Below, one piece after another: positions 36,594 through 46,121 of a DNA stretch of 63,432 nt. Where the stretch lies: assembly GCA_024642205.1 (NCBI GenBank), contig JAHEBQ010000036.1, positions 1 through 63,432 on the forward strand, read 5' to 3'. Position 1 is the first letter of the stretch; the number at the start of each line of letters is the position of its first letter. The notes under the pieces were generated by a model, which had not been told where the DNA came from, did no database searches, and saw only the letters and a program-made list of their open reading frames with translations. This DNA comes from Planctomycetaceae bacterium. Lineage in GTDB: Bacteria; Planctomycetota; Planctomycetia; Pirellulales; Pirellulaceae. Made by a program: the position numbers and the translations under genes.

Positions 36594-36790
36594 GTTAGTC
36601 AGCTCGAAGGGAACGCGTATTGACAAATGCAGTTACGAATTGCCAGCGAGTGGGTGGTAACACTCGGAACGTCCACCTGCTGGCGATGCGGGCTTGTTAT
36701 GTAAAGTCTCGGCACGGTCGATGACTGACAAATTACCTGGATCTATGTTCTAAATGGACTCGAGCCAATGCGACGGGACGTAATTTTCGA

Positions 36791-36810
36791 ATCCGGTGGT
36801 TGGTCCGGAT
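36791..36810. repeat. 6-bp hairpin downstream of dapA
   Basis: ATCCGG-N8-CCGGAT, 14 bases beyond the dapA stop. On the dapA strand the stem is followed by CGAAAATTA rather than a clean U-run; a weak terminator candidate. Confidence 0.35.
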
Positions 36811-36823
36811 CGCCTTGGATTTA

Positions 36824-37723
36824 TTACACCGCAACCGCTTCGATGCCGTAAGTGCTCAGTGTTTGGCGTAGCGAGTCCAGCTGCGTTTCGTCCAGCGGAG
36901 TCATGGGCAAGCGTAGCTCACCGGAATCTCGCCCGATTTCGGCCATTGCCGCCTTCAGGGGGATCGGGTTGGTGGCCAGTCCGAGCATGTCACGACAGAG
37001 TGGAAACAGCTTGTGGTGCCAGCGCTGGGCTTCGATCGCGTCGCCGCTCAAGAACGCCTTGACCATTGCGATCATGTCGCGGGGGACGATGTTGCCAACG
37101 ACTGAGACGACCCCTTCGGCTCCAATGGAAAGCAGTGGCAGTGTCAGACTGTCGTCGCCACTGAGGACGGTCAGGTTGGTCAGTGCCAGGATTTGCGAAG
37201 CCTGATCAAGCGAACCGGTGGCTTCCTTGACCATCGTCACGTTCTCGAATTCCCCGATCCGGGCAATGGTCTCGGGCTCAATGTTTTTGCCCGTTCGCCC
37301 CGGGATGTTGTACACGCAAATCGGAATGCTGATGGCTTCCGAAATAGCCTTGTAATGCTGAAACATCCCTTCCTGGGTTGGCTTGTTGTAGTAGGGCGCA
37401 ACCTGCAGCGTCGCGTCAGCACCTTCTTTGGCTGCCCATTCCGTCAGACTGATTGCTTCATCGGTACTGTTGGATCCGGTGCCGGCCATGACTTTGATTC
37501 GTCCCGACGAAATCTGAATTGTCTCGGAAATGACTCGTTCGTGTTCGGGATGCGAGAGTGTTGGCGACTCGCCGGTGGTTCCACAGGGTACCACGCAGTT
37601 GGTGCCCGATTCGATCTGGAATTCGATCTGCTCTTTCAACCGGTCGACGTCGAGTTTGCCGTCCCTGAACGGCGTGATGATGGCAACCGACAAACCAGCA
37701 AAATCAGAACCTTTGCGCGACAT
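36824..37723 (-). CDS. dapA: 4-hydroxy-tetrahydrodipicolinate synthase
   Basis: A 299-residue DapA of normal length. [34 protein letters not shown] (catalytic Tyr), YNIPGRTG and VTMVKEATG (Schiff-base Lys) are visible. It condenses pyruvate with aspartate semialdehyde in lysine/diaminopimelate synthesis. The start MSRKGS is preceded by GGGAG at a usable distance; a longer frame upstream is not supported. It lies downstream of pdxJ on the same strand, with 140 bases between. Confidence 0.95.
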   Translation of the reverse strand: MSRKGSDFAGLSVAIITPFRDGKLDVDRLKEQIEFQIESGTNCVVPCGTTGESPTLSHPEHERVISETIQISSGRIKVMAGTGSNSTDEAISLTEWAAKEGADATLQVAPYYNKPTQEGMFQHYKAISEAISIPICVYNIPGRTGKNIEPETIARIGEFENVTMVKEATGSLDQASQILALTNLTVLSGDDSLTLPLLSIGAEGVVSVVGNIVPRDMIAMVKAFLSGDAIEAQRWHHKLFPLCRDMLGLATNPIPLKAAMAEIGRDSGELRLPMTPLDETQLDSLRQTLSTYGIEAVAV

Positions 37724-37863
37724 AATACTCGACTCCCATTTTCCCAATAAACCAATCCGATGACGCGGCGCGATGCCAAGATGATACGGGTTTAAGCTCG
37801 TATTTTCCAGAGTCGATGGCAAAGATTCAACTGGATTTCAAAAAACTGACGCGCAAACCGAAG

Positions 37864-38586
37864 TCAATCGACCAATTTGCAAATCTGCTTCATCTCGCGA
37901 ACGGCTTGTTGAAAGCCTACAAAAATCGCGCGAGATACGATGCTGTGACCGATGTTCAGTTCCTCCATTCCAACGATCCGGGCGACAGGAAGAACGTTGG
38001 TGTAGGTTAAACCATGTCCCGCATGAACTCGTAAACCCTGTTCAATGCCGAACTCGCAGCTTTCGGTCAGGATTCTGATTTGCTGCTGGATGGCTTCGAT
38101 CCCGCGGGTCGCCGCGTAGATTCCGGTATGCAGTTCGATCGCGTCGGCGTCCAGTTCTTTCGCTCGCGCGATCTGGTGTTTGTCTGGATCGATGAACAGG
38201 CTGACTACGATTCCGGAGTCGTGGAGCCGTTTAATCGAATCACTGACACGCGAGTGGTTGGCCATGACGTCCAGCCCCCCTTCGGTCGTGATCTCCTCGC
38301 GTTTCTCCGGGACCAGGCAGACCTGATCCGGTTTCAGGTCGCAGGAAATCTTCAGCATTTCGTCGAGGCAGGCACATTCCATGTTCAAGCGTACGTTAAC
38401 CGTCTGCCGAAGAACGCGTACGTCGCGGTCCTGGATATGCCGACGGTCTTCGCGAAGATGAACCGTAATCTGATCGGCTCCCCCCAGTTCCGCCATGGCG
38501 GCGGCCCAAACAGGGTCCGGTTCGGTGGTGTGTCTGGCCTGACGGACGGTGGCGACGTGGTCGATATTTACGCCAAGTGTGGGCAT
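37864..38586 (-). CDS. pdxJ: pyridoxine 5'-phosphate synthase
   Basis: A 240-residue PdxJ. The N-terminal [19 protein letters not shown] and [24 protein letters not shown] are diagnostic; ELHTGIYA and HAGHGLTY follow. It makes pyridoxine 5'-phosphate from deoxyxylulose 5-phosphate and aminoacetone phosphate. It is 37 bases downstream of the beta-RFAP synthase on the same strand, so it may be cotranscribed with that operon. Confidence 0.96.
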   Translation of the reverse strand: MPTLGVNIDHVATVRQARHTTEPDPVWAAAMAELGGADQITVHLREDRRHIQDRDVRVLRQTVNVRLNMECACLDEMLKISCDLKPDQVCLVPEKREEITTEGGLDVMANHSRVSDSIKRLHDSGIVVSLFIDPDKHQIARAKELDADAIELHTGIYAATRGIEAIQQQIRILTESCEFGIEQGLRVHAGHGLTYTNVLPVARIVGMEELNIGHSIVSRAIFVGFQQAVREMKQICKLVD

Positions 38587-38623
38587 GGGAATATTGAAAG
38601 GTTATTGAGACTGAAAACTGAAA

Positions 38624-39646
38624 TCAGTTGGCCGAATTCTGTTGTAGGGTACGAGCACCAGCGTTATCGGCTTTGGCCGTTCGGATGGTACACCGATCAC
38701 CGTGCACGGTCGTCAGGAATTCAACCAGCTGTCGGGCCGATTCATCGTTACGCGTTATCGCGAAAACGCAAGGTCCCCAGGAACTTTGGCCCACGGCATT
38801 GACGCCAAATTCGCGAATTTGGCCAATCAAGGCTTCGATTTTCGGACCATTGTAGGGGCCATTCTGAATTTCCGAGAACATCATTCCGCTACGGCGCCCA
38901 AATTCATACACGCCGTCGGAAAATAGTTCAAAGTCCTGTTGCAGAACACCTGGAATGATTCTGTCTCGCACGATTTCGATCATTCGGTCACGCTCGACGT
39001 GAGAAGTTTCCGGCAAACGGGTAAACGCGTCCTGTTCCTGTTCGCCGGACAATCCACTGGTGCCCGGTGGAATGACCGTGACAATCGTCCAGGCGTCTGG
39101 AAAGTCGGTTCGGAAATCCAGTGGTGCGAGTTGCTCTTCGCCCAACTTGCCCCGATCAACAAGGAACCCTCCGTGAAAAAAACCGTGAGTTCCAATCCCG
39201 GATCTTTTGCCGCGGCCGATCGCGGCAGCCACATCCAACGAACCGGGTACGGGAAGTTCGAGTAATCGGGTGATCGCCATCACGGAAGACAGCGCCAGCT
39301 GGGTTCCCGATCCGAACCCCGAATGCCGCGGGGGAACTGCGTCGATTTCGACGTGGACCGGCAATGCTTCCAGGCGATCGATGGCTCCAGCGGACCGAAG
39401 CGAAACTTCCATCCAGGCAAACCAGCTTTCGATAGCCGCCCGACACGCGTCGCTGCCGGGACGATCGGCAATCCGAAATGATTCTGCCCGCGATGCGGTG
39501 ACCATGGTTCGAGGTGCATCAATCATTAAACCGATGCCTCCGAACTTTCTTGCGACCATGTCGCCGATGGAGAACAGCCCGAAGTGTAAGCGGGAAGGAG
39601 CCGAAATCGAGATCTGGTCACGCACTCGAAGGCTTTCTGTGTTCAT
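38624..39646 (-). CDS. beta-ribofuranosylaminobenzene 5'-phosphate synthase
   Basis: A 340-residue GHMP-kinase-fold protein of the beta-RFAP synthase family. ISAPSRLHFGLFSIGD at the N-terminus, FGGIGLMID, PPRHSGFGSGTQLALS (the modified GHMP loop) and RSGIGTHGFFHGGFLVD are characteristic. The family condenses p-aminobenzoate with PRPP, the first committed step of the H4MPT side chain; H4MPT use is known in planctomycetes. The start MNTESLRV overlaps the DUF447 gene by about 29 bases. The pabA/pabB genes directly upstream fit its substrate need. Confidence 0.9.
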   Translation of the reverse strand: MNTESLRVRDQISISAPSRLHFGLFSIGDMVARKFGGIGLMIDAPRTMVTASRAESFRIADRPGSDACRAAIESWFAWMEVSLRSAGAIDRLEALPVHVEIDAVPPRHSGFGSGTQLALSSVMAITRLLELPVPGSLDVAAAIGRGKRSGIGTHGFFHGGFLVDRGKLGEEQLAPLDFRTDFPDAWTIVTVIPPGTSGLSGEQEQDAFTRLPETSHVERDRMIEIVRDRIIPGVLQQDFELFSDGVYEFGRRSGMMFSEIQNGPYNGPKIEALIGQIREFGVNAVGQSSWGPCVFAITRNDESARQLVEFLTTVHGDRCTIRTAKADNAGARTLQQNSAN

Positions 39647-40196
39647 GTCCGACGAACTCACATAGCATTTCGAATGCGTCGATTTCCTGTGGCCCACCGG
39701 TTTTTGCGATGGTCGTGTGCAGTCGGGTAAACTGCTCGCGAATGACATCGGCGGGCAGGAATTCCAGGCGAGTCGCCATGATGGCCGCCTCTAAAACCGC
39801 GTGTTTTGCCCTGTTGAATCCCCAGAAATCACGGTTCCGACCGGCATGAAGCGTGCGACAATTCAAGTTCATTCGCGGACCGGTTTCGTCAATGTAATCA
39901 ACTTCAAATTCATACCAGCGACAACTGTCTGCAATCACCTGACCGTTGACTTTCTTGGCCAGGAAAAATTCCGGGAGCGGTTCAAGCTGTCCGATGGCGG
40001 CGCGGGCAAAAAGCTGTACGTCGTCGGTGACGTGGAGTACACCCGTCCTGGTTCGTTTGAGATTGGCAAATGTACGGGACGTGTTGAAAGGTCGCAACTC
40101 AAATCTGTCAAAGTTGTGCGTCACGTTGGGTCCCATTGGCGATACGTTTGCCGATCCGTCTTCGTTGAGCGTGGTCACAATGGATTCGAGAATCAT
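39618..40196 (-). CDS. DUF447 family protein
   Basis: A 192-residue DUF447 protein: MILESIVTTLNEDGSANVSPMGP at the N-terminus, GVLHVTDDVQLFARAAIG, and CRTLHAGRNRDFWGFNRAKHAVLEAAIMATRLEFL. The family has a split-barrel flavin-reductase-like fold and is found in H4MPT gene clusters of methylotrophs and methanogens, where its role is unsettled. It is coupled to pabA (four-base ATGA overlap) and to beta-RFAP synthase, strengthening its link to the cofactor pathway. Confidence 0.88.
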   Translation of the reverse strand: MILESIVTTLNEDGSANVSPMGPNVTHNFDRFELRPFNTSRTFANLKRTRTGVLHVTDDVQLFARAAIGQLEPLPEFFLAKKVNGQVIADSCRWYEFEVDYIDETGPRMNLNCRTLHAGRNRDFWGFNRAKHAVLEAAIMATRLEFLPADVIREQFTRLHTTIAKTGGPQEIDAFEMLCEFVGHEHRKPSSA

Positions 40197-40906
40197 GACG
40201 TTCGCTTTCCCGTTTCCTGTTCAAATCCATCGCGGGTCGAAAGCCGGCTGGAGCGGACGGGATTGTCGATTTTCCCAAGCGCCGCTCCCCACTGACTGGT
40301 CAACGTCCGGTTCATGCCATCGGCATCCGGGAGTTTGATCCCCGCAATGTTCATGAAGTTTATCAACAACTGGTACCCGCAATCGGTCAGTATCGACTCT
40401 GGATGGAACTGCAGGCCGACCAGGGGGCGTGTCTCATGCTCGACTGCCATAATGGTCCCGTCTTCCGTTCGAGCGGTCACAGCCAGGTCAACGGGAAGTC
40501 GGCTCAGATTGGCGACCAGCGAATGGTAACGTCCAGCCAGGAAGCATCGAGGAATGTTGTCAAACATCCGTGAACCAGAGTGAAGGACGCTGCTTTGCCG
40601 TCCATGAACGGGCTCGTTGGCCAGTACGATCGATCCGCCCAAGGCCTGCACGATCGCCTGGTGGCCAAGGCAAATTCCCAGGATCGGGATCGATTCAGCA
40701 AACCGGGTAACCAATTCGATCGAGCAACCAGCTTCGTTTGGTGTACAGGGACCGGGCGAAATCACGATGGCCTCAGGCTGGAGTTCCTGAACTTGCGTCA
40801 CGTCAATTTTGTCGTTGCGCACCACGACTGTCTGGCACCCCAATTGGCGGAAGTACCGAGCAAGGTTGTGGACAAAACTATCGTAGTTGTCGATGACAAG
40901 GATCAT
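40193..40906 (-). CDS. pabA: aminodeoxychorismate/anthranilate synthase glutamine amidotransferase
   Basis: A 237-residue class I glutamine amidotransferase. MILVIDNYDSFVHNLARY starts the protein; the nucleophile is in PILGICLGHQA, and the His/Glu pair in VGLQFHPES. This family serves either pABA or tryptophan synthesis; here the pairing with PabB and the neighbouring pABA-using beta-RFAP synthase argue for pABA. The start lies 100 bases downstream of the pabB stop. A C-terminal extension of ~45 residues beyond the usual end looks unstructured. Confidence 0.9.
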   Translation of the reverse strand: MILVIDNYDSFVHNLARYFRQLGCQTVVVRNDKIDVTQVQELQPEAIVISPGPCTPNEAGCSIELVTRFAESIPILGICLGHQAIVQALGGSIVLANEPVHGRQSSVLHSGSRMFDNIPRCFLAGRYHSLVANLSRLPVDLAVTARTEDGTIMAVEHETRPLVGLQFHPESILTDCGYQLLINFMNIAGIKLPDADGMNRTLTSQWGAALGKIDNPVRSSRLSTRDGFEQETGKRTS

Positions 40907-41006
40907 GGTGAGGTGGAATGGATAAGCGAGTACGTGAAAACGCGACTGTTCAGGATGGCTGTTTGTCCGGTAAAAGAGGCCTGTTCTTGATTGCACCCCT
41001 TGAGGT

Positions 41007-42488
41007 TTACATTGTAACGGCCCGGAGCATACCCGCCGCTTTGGTCCAGGTTTCCTCGTACTCTTTTTTTGCCACCGAATGGCTGACGATTCCTCCCCCG
41101 ACCGGGATTTGCCACCAGCCTCGCGATGCCGTAATGGTCCGAATCAACAGGTTCAGATCAGCATTACCGTCAAAACCCAAATACCCCAGTGCGCCACAGT
41201 ACGCACCCCTGGCCGTGGGTTCAAGTTCGGAGATGATTTCCATTGCCCGTACTTTGGGCGCACCGGTGATTGAACCACCGGGAAAGATCGCATATAGCAA
41301 GTCGACCAAACCGCATGTCGTCTTGAGTTGTCCCTGGACCGACGAAACCAGGTGCATTACGCTTTGGTACTCTTCCAGTTCGCATAGCTGCATCACGCGA
41401 ACCGAGTCTGGTTCGCAGACGATGGACAAGTCGTTTCGCATCAGGTCGACGATCATCGTATTTTCGGCTCGATCCTTGCGGCTGGCGAGCAACTCGTCTC
41501 GTGCCTGGATATCCACCATTGGTCGGCCTGTGCGGCGCCGTGTTCCTTTGATCGGTCTTGTCTCAACAATGCCGTTTCGAACGGAACACAATCTTTCGGG
41601 AGACGCACTGATAATCTGGGCATCACAGTCGCTGATTTGGCTCAAGTCGAAATAACCTGAAAACGGACTGGGATTGCAGGATCGCAGTCGCCGGTAGAGC
41701 TCCACCGAATCGCAATTGGAGGGATGCAGAAGTCGTTGCGCCAGATTAATCTGGAAAACGTCGCCAGCGTAAATGTAATCGATGCACTTTTGGACGGCGT
41801 TGATATAAGCCTGCCTGGAAAAGTTGCTGGTCAGACATGCCGGACCCTCGATTGAGAAACTTGGAGCACGCTCGACCCTTTCGGCGTCGGCACCGTTCGC
41901 CGTATGCGATACGAAGGGCCCGGCGGCTTTCGGGGCGCTGAGTATGTTTCGAAAAAACTCGGCCCGGGTTCTGGCCCTTGTTCGGCGTGCGTGATCCCGC
42001 AGCTCCGGTAGCCCTTGAGAGATGATCCAGGTTCGGTCCTGTTGATGGTCCCAGGCGATCACGGTGTCATAAGCTCCGACGACGATAGCCGGCAATTCGA
42101 ATTCATCGTACGGCGGCGGTGCAATGTTCTCGATTGAGCGATTGATGTCGTAGCACAACAAACCTGCGATCCCACCCTGCAACGGCGGCAAGTCCGCCAC
42201 CGTGTGAGTCTGAAATCGCGACAACAACTCGCGCACTGCCTGGAAAGGCCGCGGGGCGCCAACGGGCACTTCGATGGTTTCAAATGGATCGGCCATCAGA
42301 AACGAATACCGACCCAGAGGTTGGGCGCCTGGGCCGATGATTTTCATCGAACTGTCAAGCAACAAACACCCACGGGTTCCGGCCAGTCGTTGGAAACAGG
42401 ATTCAACCGACGGCGCAGGCGTCAACTCCAGGACCACGGGGTCAAAAGTTGAATTGACCGATTCGGCTTCGAGGCTTGTATCAGACAC
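41007..42488 (-). CDS. pabB: aminodeoxychorismate synthase component I
   Basis: A 493-residue chorismate-binding enzyme. YINAVQKCIDYIYAGDVFQINLAQR, ISASPERL, the PIKGT motif (PabB-type rather than the PIAGT of TrpE), DRAENTMIVDLMRNDLS and FPGGSITGAPKVRAMEII are present. With PabA it makes 4-amino-4-deoxychorismate; pabC is not seen nearby. The start codon is GTG. It is followed by pabA, DUF447 and beta-RFAP synthase. Confidence 0.92.
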   Translation of the reverse strand: MSDTSLEAESVNSTFDPVVLELTPAPSVESCFQRLAGTRGCLLLDSSMKIIGPGAQPLGRYSFLMADPFETIEVPVGAPRPFQAVRELLSRFQTHTVADLPPLQGGIAGLLCYDINRSIENIAPPPYDEFELPAIVVGAYDTVIAWDHQQDRTWIISQGLPELRDHARRTRARTRAEFFRNILSAPKAAGPFVSHTANGADAERVERAPSFSIEGPACLTSNFSRQAYINAVQKCIDYIYAGDVFQINLAQRLLHPSNCDSVELYRRLRSCNPSPFSGYFDLSQISDCDAQIISASPERLCSVRNGIVETRPIKGTRRRTGRPMVDIQARDELLASRKDRAENTMIVDLMRNDLSIVCEPDSVRVMQLCELEEYQSVMHLVSSVQGQLKTTCGLVDLLYAIFPGGSITGAPKVRAMEIISELEPTARGAYCGALGYLGFDGNADLNLLIRTITASRGWWQIPVGGGIVSHSVAKKEYEETWTKAAGMLRAVTM

Positions 42489-42590
42489 TCAAACATTAAT
42501 GACCAGTGGAATCAAAAACGCAATAGGCCGATGGTGATTCCACGCCTTGCTGCTCTCAATTACAGGCCCGGGATAACGGGTTTGGCATTT

Positions 42591-43118
42591 CTATTGACCC
42601 GCCTGGGACAACAGGTGACGCACGGCCCGCCCGCTGATTGTCTGGTGTTTGATCAATTCGTCCGCAACCAGCAAGATCGCTTTCGCATGGGTTGGCTCGG
42701 CCAGCACGTGTTCGGTTTTTTCCAGCAATCGGCGTTCCAGTTTTTCCAGCTGGCGCTGGCTGCCGCCCCGATTCAACAACAACCGGCGAATGGTTCGTAA
42801 ATCCTGCCCGGCGCCAGATTGGCAATATCTCTCCGTCCAGTGCGATTCGGCGACCATGCCGGCGAAGAGGATCAAGACCTCATCCTCAAGTGAGTCTTTG
42901 GAGGCTTTGGACCGACCTTTTTGTATCTTGCATACTCCCAGCCGCATCCCGCCGGTTTGTAAATGCGTCGGCGAGATGGATACTTTTTCGATCGGTCTCC
43001 CAACCAGCTGGGCCATCACCGCATGACCGGCTTCATGATACGCAGTTGCCCGTTGACGTGGATCGACGACCGGCAAGCCGTCGGCCGGATCAAGATCGGT
43101 AGGTTCATTGTGATTCAT
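42591..43118 (-). CDS. stand-alone M41 (FtsH-like) peptidase domain
   Basis: A 175-residue protein corresponding to only the peptidase domain of FtsH. RATAYHEAGHAVMA carries the zinc motif HEAGH (28-32), VSISPTHLQTGG continues the fold, and SGAGQDLRTIRRLL contains Asp106 as the likely third ligand. The AAA ATPase and membrane helices of FtsH are absent. The helical C-terminal bundle is kept. It sits between the DHPS-like gene and pabB in the same direction. An ATP-independent peptidase or a regulatory partner is possible; activity unknown. Confidence 0.8.
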   Translation of the reverse strand: MNHNEPTDLDPADGLPVVDPRQRATAYHEAGHAVMAQLVGRPIEKVSISPTHLQTGGMRLGVCKIQKGRSKASKDSLEDEVLILFAGMVAESHWTERYCQSGAGQDLRTIRRLLLNRGGSQRQLEKLERRLLEKTEHVLAEPTHAKAILLVADELIKHQTISGRAVRHLLSQAGQ

Positions 43119-43250
43119 TTTGTTGTCCGAGTTTCGATCGGCCAGTCGACCCAGTGAAACGACTCAATCATGATCCTGTCGGGCAAGCGACGGATGCATG
43201 TTATCCCTCGCGGAGTCGAGGCTTGTGATTTGGGGTTGCGAGCCAGCGGG

Positions 43251-44675
43251 CTAGTTCCTGCCTTCAGTTTCATTATCCCAAGTACCGTTTGTTGATCGAC
43301 TCCGTTTCAATCGGTGTCGCTCGGATTCGGGTACTGTCAAGAATCCCCAATTCAGCGCCTCGTCCTGCGTGTATTGTTTGCCCAGCTGAATCGCCATCAT
43401 GGCTTTGCACATTTCATAACCTAGATAAAACGCGTGAGAGGCATCGACGTTGGTTGGTTGACTGGCCATGAGTTGGTCGAATGCCTGAAACGGATCGGCA
43501 TCGTGAAAATGTTGCCCGCTTCCGAGCAGGTGGACTTGTTCCGATTCGCCAAATATTCGGTAATTGTTGTCTTTGATTTGAGTCGCCAAATGCTCAAGAT
43601 GTTGAATTCCGAACTGGAGCAATGTAGGGTCTCGGAGCACGACCAGTTGTTCGGACAAATGTTTGGGAGGAACCGTCTGGTTAACTGCAAAGTAAACCAT
43701 TTGCCGGGCGAGGTCGCATTCCTTGACGGCGGAACGGGCCCAGTTAATGACTTGTGTCGTAAGAACGCTTCGAATGCCCAGTTCCTGGCAGATGGCCAGA
43801 AGCACCACGTTCACCCCGGCCGAATCAACGTCGGTCAATTCAGTGATGTTACCGATTCCCATCATCATTTCGGCTTCGGGCCAGCGTTCGCGCGCCAGCA
43901 TGTACCGCGCCAGGCTGGGAGTGAACCCCAGTCCAATCGGTTCGAGGATTGGGTCGATACGAAGGGGGATGTTCCTGACGGTAAGGAACTCGATTGTCGC
44001 TTCCATCGAATTGATGTCGCGAATGTCATCGGGAATCACGACGACTTCACACCCCCAATCGACGGCTTGCTCGCGGTTGGTTGCGTTGACGGACAAAACG
44101 AGTTCCGCACCCGCGGCAACCGCAGGTGCGATTTCGTGTGGATTCAAACTGTCAATGGAAACGCGGTGCCCCTCGGCCTTGAGCGCCCGGACACAGTGGG
44201 CGACTTCCTTCCAGACAGAGTCGGGTTGACAACCGACATCGATCCACGTTGCACCGTCGTCCGCCATCAAACGAGCCGTCGCGAGAATCTCTCGAGTTGT
44301 GAGTTGCGGTGCGTGGTTGATTTCGGCAATGATCTCAATGTCCCACTTTCCAAAGCCGCTTCGATCGGCAGTCTTCCCAAAGTGCTCGGGCAACCGCCGC
44401 AAGTCTTTGGGGCCACGCTCGACCGGGAGGTCCGTTACCGCATGGATCGGTTCAAGGTCACCCGTGCAATAACCGGGAACCAGGATCTTGGTTGCCTTTG
44501 CGGGAATTTCCAGACGCGGTCCAATCCACTGGGGAGTCATTAACGCCGCGACCGTAATTGGAAGAACCTGGATCGAAAACTCAAAACCAACCTGTTGCGC
44601 GAGACTGGGCAACAGGTTTCGCAATGCGGATTCGGCCAGGCGACCGGTAACAAAATGAATATGATCAACAGGCAT
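43251..44675 (-). CDS. DUF6513 / dihydropteroate synthase-like protein
   Basis: A 474-residue protein. An N-terminal DUF6513-type domain (HIHFVTGRLAESALR, then VPGYCTGDLE) precedes a dihydropteroate synthase-like TIM barrel: IIAEINHAPQLTTREIL, MADDGATWIDVGCQP, VSIDSLNPHEI, ELVLSVNATN and IPLRIDPILEPIG. Proteins of this layout occur in H4MPT clusters and are candidates for joining the pterin to the pABA-ribose product (or a related step). The FolP-type pABA site is only partly preserved. It is the first gene of the minus-strand cofactor run. Confidence 0.85.
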   Translation of the reverse strand: MPVDHIHFVTGRLAESALRNLLPSLAQQVGFEFSIQVLPITVAALMTPQWIGPRLEIPAKATKILVPGYCTGDLEPIHAVTDLPVERGPKDLRRLPEHFGKTADRSGFGKWDIEIIAEINHAPQLTTREILATARLMADDGATWIDVGCQPDSVWKEVAHCVRALKAEGHRVSIDSLNPHEIAPAVAAGAELVLSVNATNREQAVDWGCEVVVIPDDIRDINSMEATIEFLTVRNIPLRIDPILEPIGLGFTPSLARYMLARERWPEAEMMMGIGNITELTDVDSAGVNVVLLAICQELGIRSVLTTQVINWARSAVKECDLARQMVYFAVNQTVPPKHLSEQLVVLRDPTLLQFGIQHLEHLATQIKDNNYRIFGESEQVHLLGSGQHFHDADPFQAFDQLMASQPTNVDASHAFYLGYEMCKAMMAIQLGKQYTQDEALNWGFLTVPESERHRLKRSRSTNGTWDNETEGRN

Positions 44676-44987
44676 TCGTTACCAGGTCAGTTTCGGGATT
44701 GCACGGTGAAAAAGTAATTGGTGGATCGAAAACGGGTGAACACCGGGATTATCCCTGCGGGTTTGCCGAGCCTCGCCGTTTCAGTGGATTTCAGGACTTA
44801 CGATCAAATAGTTGCTTGTTCCCGGATGCTCGTTTGCTTATTTTGAATGATAGAGGATTTCGAGTACCTCAACAGCCGGTTCGCTCCCCTAGCCAATTCT
44901 ACTTCCAACGCGTGCTTCCACGCTCGACGTTTACAACCAGTCAACGTCGCATGATTTTTTGTTAATTTCTTTCTGTTCAGGCCTGTC
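44676..44987. promoter_or_regulatory. divergent intergenic region
   Basis: About 310 bases between the DUF6513 gene (minus) and the M20 peptidase gene (plus). Two short overlapping open frames here look like chance. Promoters for both units are expected; the last 60 bases before the plus-strand ATG contain TTTTTTGTTAATTTC, which could host a -10 region. Confidence 0.4.
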
Positions 44988-46121
44988 ATGAAAGCTCTTC
45001 GCTATGCAAAACGACTGGTTGGTTTTGATTCCACGAGCCATCTCTCCAACCGGCTGATCAGCAAATACCTGGAAATGAAGCTGACCAAACATGGATTCGT
45101 TGTCGAGAAAATTGAGTACCTGGACAGACGAAATGTCCCGAAAGTCAATTTGGTGGCAAAAAAGGGGGGCGGCTACGGAGGCCTCGCCTATTTTAGCCAT
45201 TCCGACGTGGTTCCTGCGGAAAAGTGGTTTACTCACAAATTCGGACCTTTCGAGCCCGCCATCGCGCGAGAGCGATTGTACGGCCGGGGAAGCTGCGACA
45301 TGAAAGGCTCAATCGCATGCATGCTTACCGCCGCCCAGTCATTTGCCTGGGATGACCTGAAAATGCCGATTTATTTTGTGGTTACGGCCGATGAAGAAAT
45401 CGGGTTCCACGGAGCCAGGTGCGTGGTCGAAGAAAGCAAGCTGTACCGCGAAATGGTGGAGCACGGAACCAAAGCGATCATCGGTGAACCGACTTCTCTC
45501 GAAGTCGTTCATGCTCACAAAGGGTCGGTTGAAATCCTTGCGGAGGCCCGGGGCCTCGCGGGTCATTCCAGCAGTCGAAAAAATGTCAACGCAAACCTGG
45601 CAATGATTCCGTTCCTGAATGAAATGAAAGCGATCTACGATGAAGTCGAATCGGAACGGAAATGGCAAAACGACATGTTCGATCCGCCCACGTTGACCTG
45701 GAATATCAATATCAAGGATGATTCACCCGCGCTGAATGTCACGGCAGGTAAAAGCACGTGTCAGATGTATTTCCGCCCAATGCCGGGAATTGATGTTGAA
45801 CCTTTGATCACCCGTGTCAGGCAGGCGGGAGATCGATATTCGGTGAAAGTTCGAGTCACTCAATTTGGTAATGTTTTTTTCGCCAGTCCCGGTTCCGACT
45901 TCGTTCAAGAATCGCTAAAACTTGCTCATCGGCCGAAATCGAAGACCGTTTCTTACGGAACCGATGGCGGGATTTTTACCGAGATTGCCGACAAAATCGT
46001 ATTTGGACCCGGCAGCATCGATCAGGCTCACACGATCAATGAGTGGATTGCCCTCGAACAGCTCTCGCTCGGCACCGAGATGTACGCAAAAATGATTCGA
46101 AGATGGTGCTGTGACGCATGA
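44988..46121 (+). CDS. M20 family metallopeptidase, ArgE/DapE-like deacylase
   Basis: A 377-residue M20 protein. SHSDVVPAEKW (metal His and following Asp), GRGSCDMKGSIACML (bridging Asp), TADEEIGFHGA (catalytic and metal Glu), IGEPTSLE and a C-terminal DQAHTINEWI (metal His) are visible. The dimerisation insert is present. It could be an acetylornithine deacetylase. Four bases overlap with the downstream GNAT gene, which resembles N-acetylglutamate synthase, supporting an arginine role. Confidence 0.85.
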   Translation: MKALRYAKRLVGFDSTSHLSNRLISKYLEMKLTKHGFVVEKIEYLDRRNVPKVNLVAKKGGGYGGLAYFSHSDVVPAEKWFTHKFGPFEPAIARERLYGRGSCDMKGSIACMLTAAQSFAWDDLKMPIYFVVTADEEIGFHGARCVVEESKLYREMVEHGTKAIIGEPTSLEVVHAHKGSVEILAEARGLAGHSSSRKNVNANLAMIPFLNEMKAIYDEVESERKWQNDMFDPPTLTWNINIKDDSPALNVTAGKSTCQMYFRPMPGIDVEPLITRVRQAGDRYSVKVRVTQFGNVFFASPGSDFVQESLKLAHRPKSKTVSYGTDGGIFTEIADKIVFGPGSIDQAHTINEWIALEQLSLGTEMYAKMIRRWCCDA

